In this document: one piece after another, positions 6,216-7,091 of the stretch | How the letters are laid out: every line of letters begins with the position of its first letter | How positions within the stretch are numbered: position 1 is the stretch's first letter | Origin: Oscillospiraceae bacterium | Lineage (GTDB): Bacteria; Bacillota; Clostridia; Clostridiales; Clostridiaceae | Direction of reading: 5' to 3' | Length of the DNA: 7,091 nucleotides | NCBI GenBank assembly: GCA_009785875.1 | Contig: WQUF01000090.1 | Location: 1-7,091 of the forward strand | Position numbers and translations under genes: made by a program | The notes under the pieces: generated by a model | Told to the model about the DNA's origin: nothing | What the model saw: the letters and a program-made list of their open reading frames with translations, nothing else | The model's database searches: none

Positions 6216-6283
6216 CCGATCAGTGAATGTGTAGCGGAGTCTGCCTTAGTGGCTAGTGATAAGTGGCTAGTGGCTAGAATTCT
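6191..6283. repeat. GC-rich repeat patch: bulged inverted repeat plus GTGGCTA heptamers
   Basis: Bases 6191-6280 hold 46 G or C out of 90, far above the surrounding genes. The left part is an inverted repeat: GGCAGACTCC plus GCTA (6193-6210, interrupted by four extra bases GTCC) pairs with TAGCGGAGTCTGCC (6232-6245), a 14-bp stem with a 4-base bulge and a 21-base loop. The right part is a 7-base tandem repeat: GTGGCTA (6249-6255), variant GTGATAA (6256-6262), GTGGCTA (6263-6269) and GTGGCTA (6270-6276). The left arm lies inside the glycosyltransferase reading frame and supplies its final codons; the stop is in the loop. No transposase is present, so if mobile it was moved by an enzyme encoded elsewhere. 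Without a T run it is a poor terminator. Confidence 0.7.
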
Positions 6284-6293
6284 TTTTTCACGA

Positions 6294-6299
6294 AAGGAG
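6294..6299 (+). promoter_or_regulatory. Ribosome binding site supporting a TTG start
   Basis: AAGGAG lies eight bases before the TTG at 6308. No in-frame ATG precedes the FAD-binding motif, so the rare TTG start is well supported. Confidence 0.75.
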
Positions 6300-6307
6300 A
6301 AAAAAAT

Positions 6308-7091
6308 TTGAAAACAGCAATTATTATTGGGGCAGGTCCAGCAGGTTTAACCTGTGCTTATGAAATGCTAAAAAATACAAATATAAAGCCTATCATCTTA
6401 GAAGAGTTAAATGAAATTGGAGGCATTTCCAGAACTGTTAACTATAAAGGAAATAGCATGGATATAGGTGGGCATCGTTTTTTTTCAAAGAATGAATTTG
6501 CCATGAACTTTTGGCAAACGATTATGCCTGTTCAAGGAAAGCCTTCAAAAGATGATTTGATTTTAAATAGATATAAAAATTTAAATCCTTCTGGTCCCGA
6601 CCCTGAAAATACAGATAATGTTATGCTTTTAAGAAATAGAATCTCAAGAATCTTATACCTTAGAAAATTTTTTGATTACCCTATTTCTTTAAAATTTGAA
6701 ACACTTTCTAATCTTGGTCTTTATAGAACTTTTGTGGCAGGATTTGGTTATGTATGGTCTTCTATCTTTAAGAAAAAAGAAGAAAAGACTTTGGAAGATT
6801 TTATGATAAATAGATTCGGAAAACCTCTTTATGAGATGTTTTTCGAAGATTACAACAAAAAAGTATGGGGTGTATCTCCAGCTAACATGTCCCCTGATTG
6901 GGGAACCCAGAGGATAAAAGGTTTATCGCTTATTGGTGCTTTAAATGATATGTTTAAATCTGCCCTTCACATTAAGAATAAAAATAATGTGGAGACTTCT
7001 CTCATTGAAGAATTTTTATATCCTAAAAAAGGTCCTGGACAGCTTTGGACAAATGTTGCTCATGAAATCATGAATATGGGTGGAGAGATTA
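6308..7091 (+). CDS. FAD-dependent oxidoreductase, UDP-galactopyranose mutase/PPOX-like (partial)
   Basis: The first 261 codons are present, with no stop before the right edge. The N terminus is a Rossmann FAD-binding motif (AIIIGAGPAGLTCAYEM; G8, G10, G13) with an acidic residue at E32/E33 for the ribose. GGISR (38-42) and DIGGHRFFSK (52-61) follow, as in UDP-galactopyranose mutase and protoporphyrinogen oxidase-like proteins. Further on are RISRILYLRKFFDYPISL, KKVWGVSP, RIKGLSL and YPKKGPGQLW, which are characteristic of the FAD/NAD(P)-dependent oxidoreductases found in bacterial cell-surface polysaccharide loci. The reaction is unknown; these proteins are often annotated only as NAD(P)/FAD-dependent oxidoreductase. 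The start is a TTG at 6308, supported by AAGGAG (6294-6299) eight bases upstream and by the motif beginning five residues in. It follows the glycosyltransferase by 92 bases, which include a repeat patch. Confidence 0.85.
   Translation, partial: MKTAIIIGAGPAGLTCAYEMLKNTNIKPIILEELNEIGGISRTVNYKGNSMDIGGHRFFSKNEFAMNFWQTIMPVQGKPSKDDLILNRYKNLNPSGPDPENTDNVMLLRNRISRILYLRKFFDYPISLKFETLSNLGLYRTFVAGFGYVWSSIFKKKEEKTLEDFMINRFGKPLYEMFFEDYNKKVWGVSPANMSPDWGTQRIKGLSLIGALNDMFKSALHIKNKNNVETSLIEEFLYPKKGPGQLWTNVAHEIMNMGGEI

Noticed and set aside
6191..6245. The inverted repeat as an intrinsic terminator of the glycosyltransferase
   Set aside because: The stem starts before the stop codon, is bulged, and is followed by TTAGTGGC rather than a T run.

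Overview
The window looks like chromosomal DNA of a low-GC, probably anaerobic Bacillota (Clostridia or Tissierellia type). Reasons: strong A+T bias in codons and spacers, AAGGAG-type ribosome binding sites, sigma-A-like promoters, a rubrerythrin, and a secreted coiled-coil protein of the kind found at the N terminus of Gram-positive peptidoglycan hydrolases. The genus cannot be fixed from the sequence alone. I see no tRNA, rRNA, CRISPR array, transposase or phage gene.

Layout. (1) 1-337, minus: 5' part of an exported coiled-coil protein, running off the left edge, with a good promoter at 412-440. (2) 593-1195, plus: rubrerythrin for peroxide defence. A 13-bp stem-loop at 1203-1241 separates it from the convergent next gene. 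(3) 4191 down to 1251, minus: a two-gene unit with an E1-like (ThiF/MoeB/HesA) adenylyltransferase followed by a Cu+-exporting P-type ATPase (CopA). The stop codon of the first overlaps the Shine-Dalgarno of the second, so translation is probably coupled. (4) 4319-4780, minus: a small two-helix membrane protein of unknown function. A nested palindrome at 4255-4312 lies between it and the E1/copA unit. (5) 4917-6215, plus, divergent from gene 4: a multi-spanning GT-C type glycosyltransferase. (6) 6191-6283: a GC-rich repeat patch (inverted repeat plus GTGGCTA heptamers) that supplies the last codons of the glycosyltransferase. (7) 6308-7091, plus: 5' part of an FAD-dependent oxidoreductase related to UDP-galactopyranose mutase/protoporphyrinogen oxidase-like proteins, running off the right edge.

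Functional reading. The left half concerns the cell wall and oxidative/metal stress: a likely wall hydrolase, rubrerythrin and a copper exporter. The right half looks like the start of a cell-surface polysaccharide or glycolipid locus: a membrane glycosyltransferase using a lipid-linked sugar, then a flavoprotein of a type often found in such loci. Most of this is ordinary core gene content. The least explained parts are the pairing of a cysteine-poor E1-like enzyme with copA, the nested palindrome with an adjacent 13-bp dyad, and the repeat patch that has become part of a coding sequence. I found nothing that amounts to a convincing new multi-gene system.
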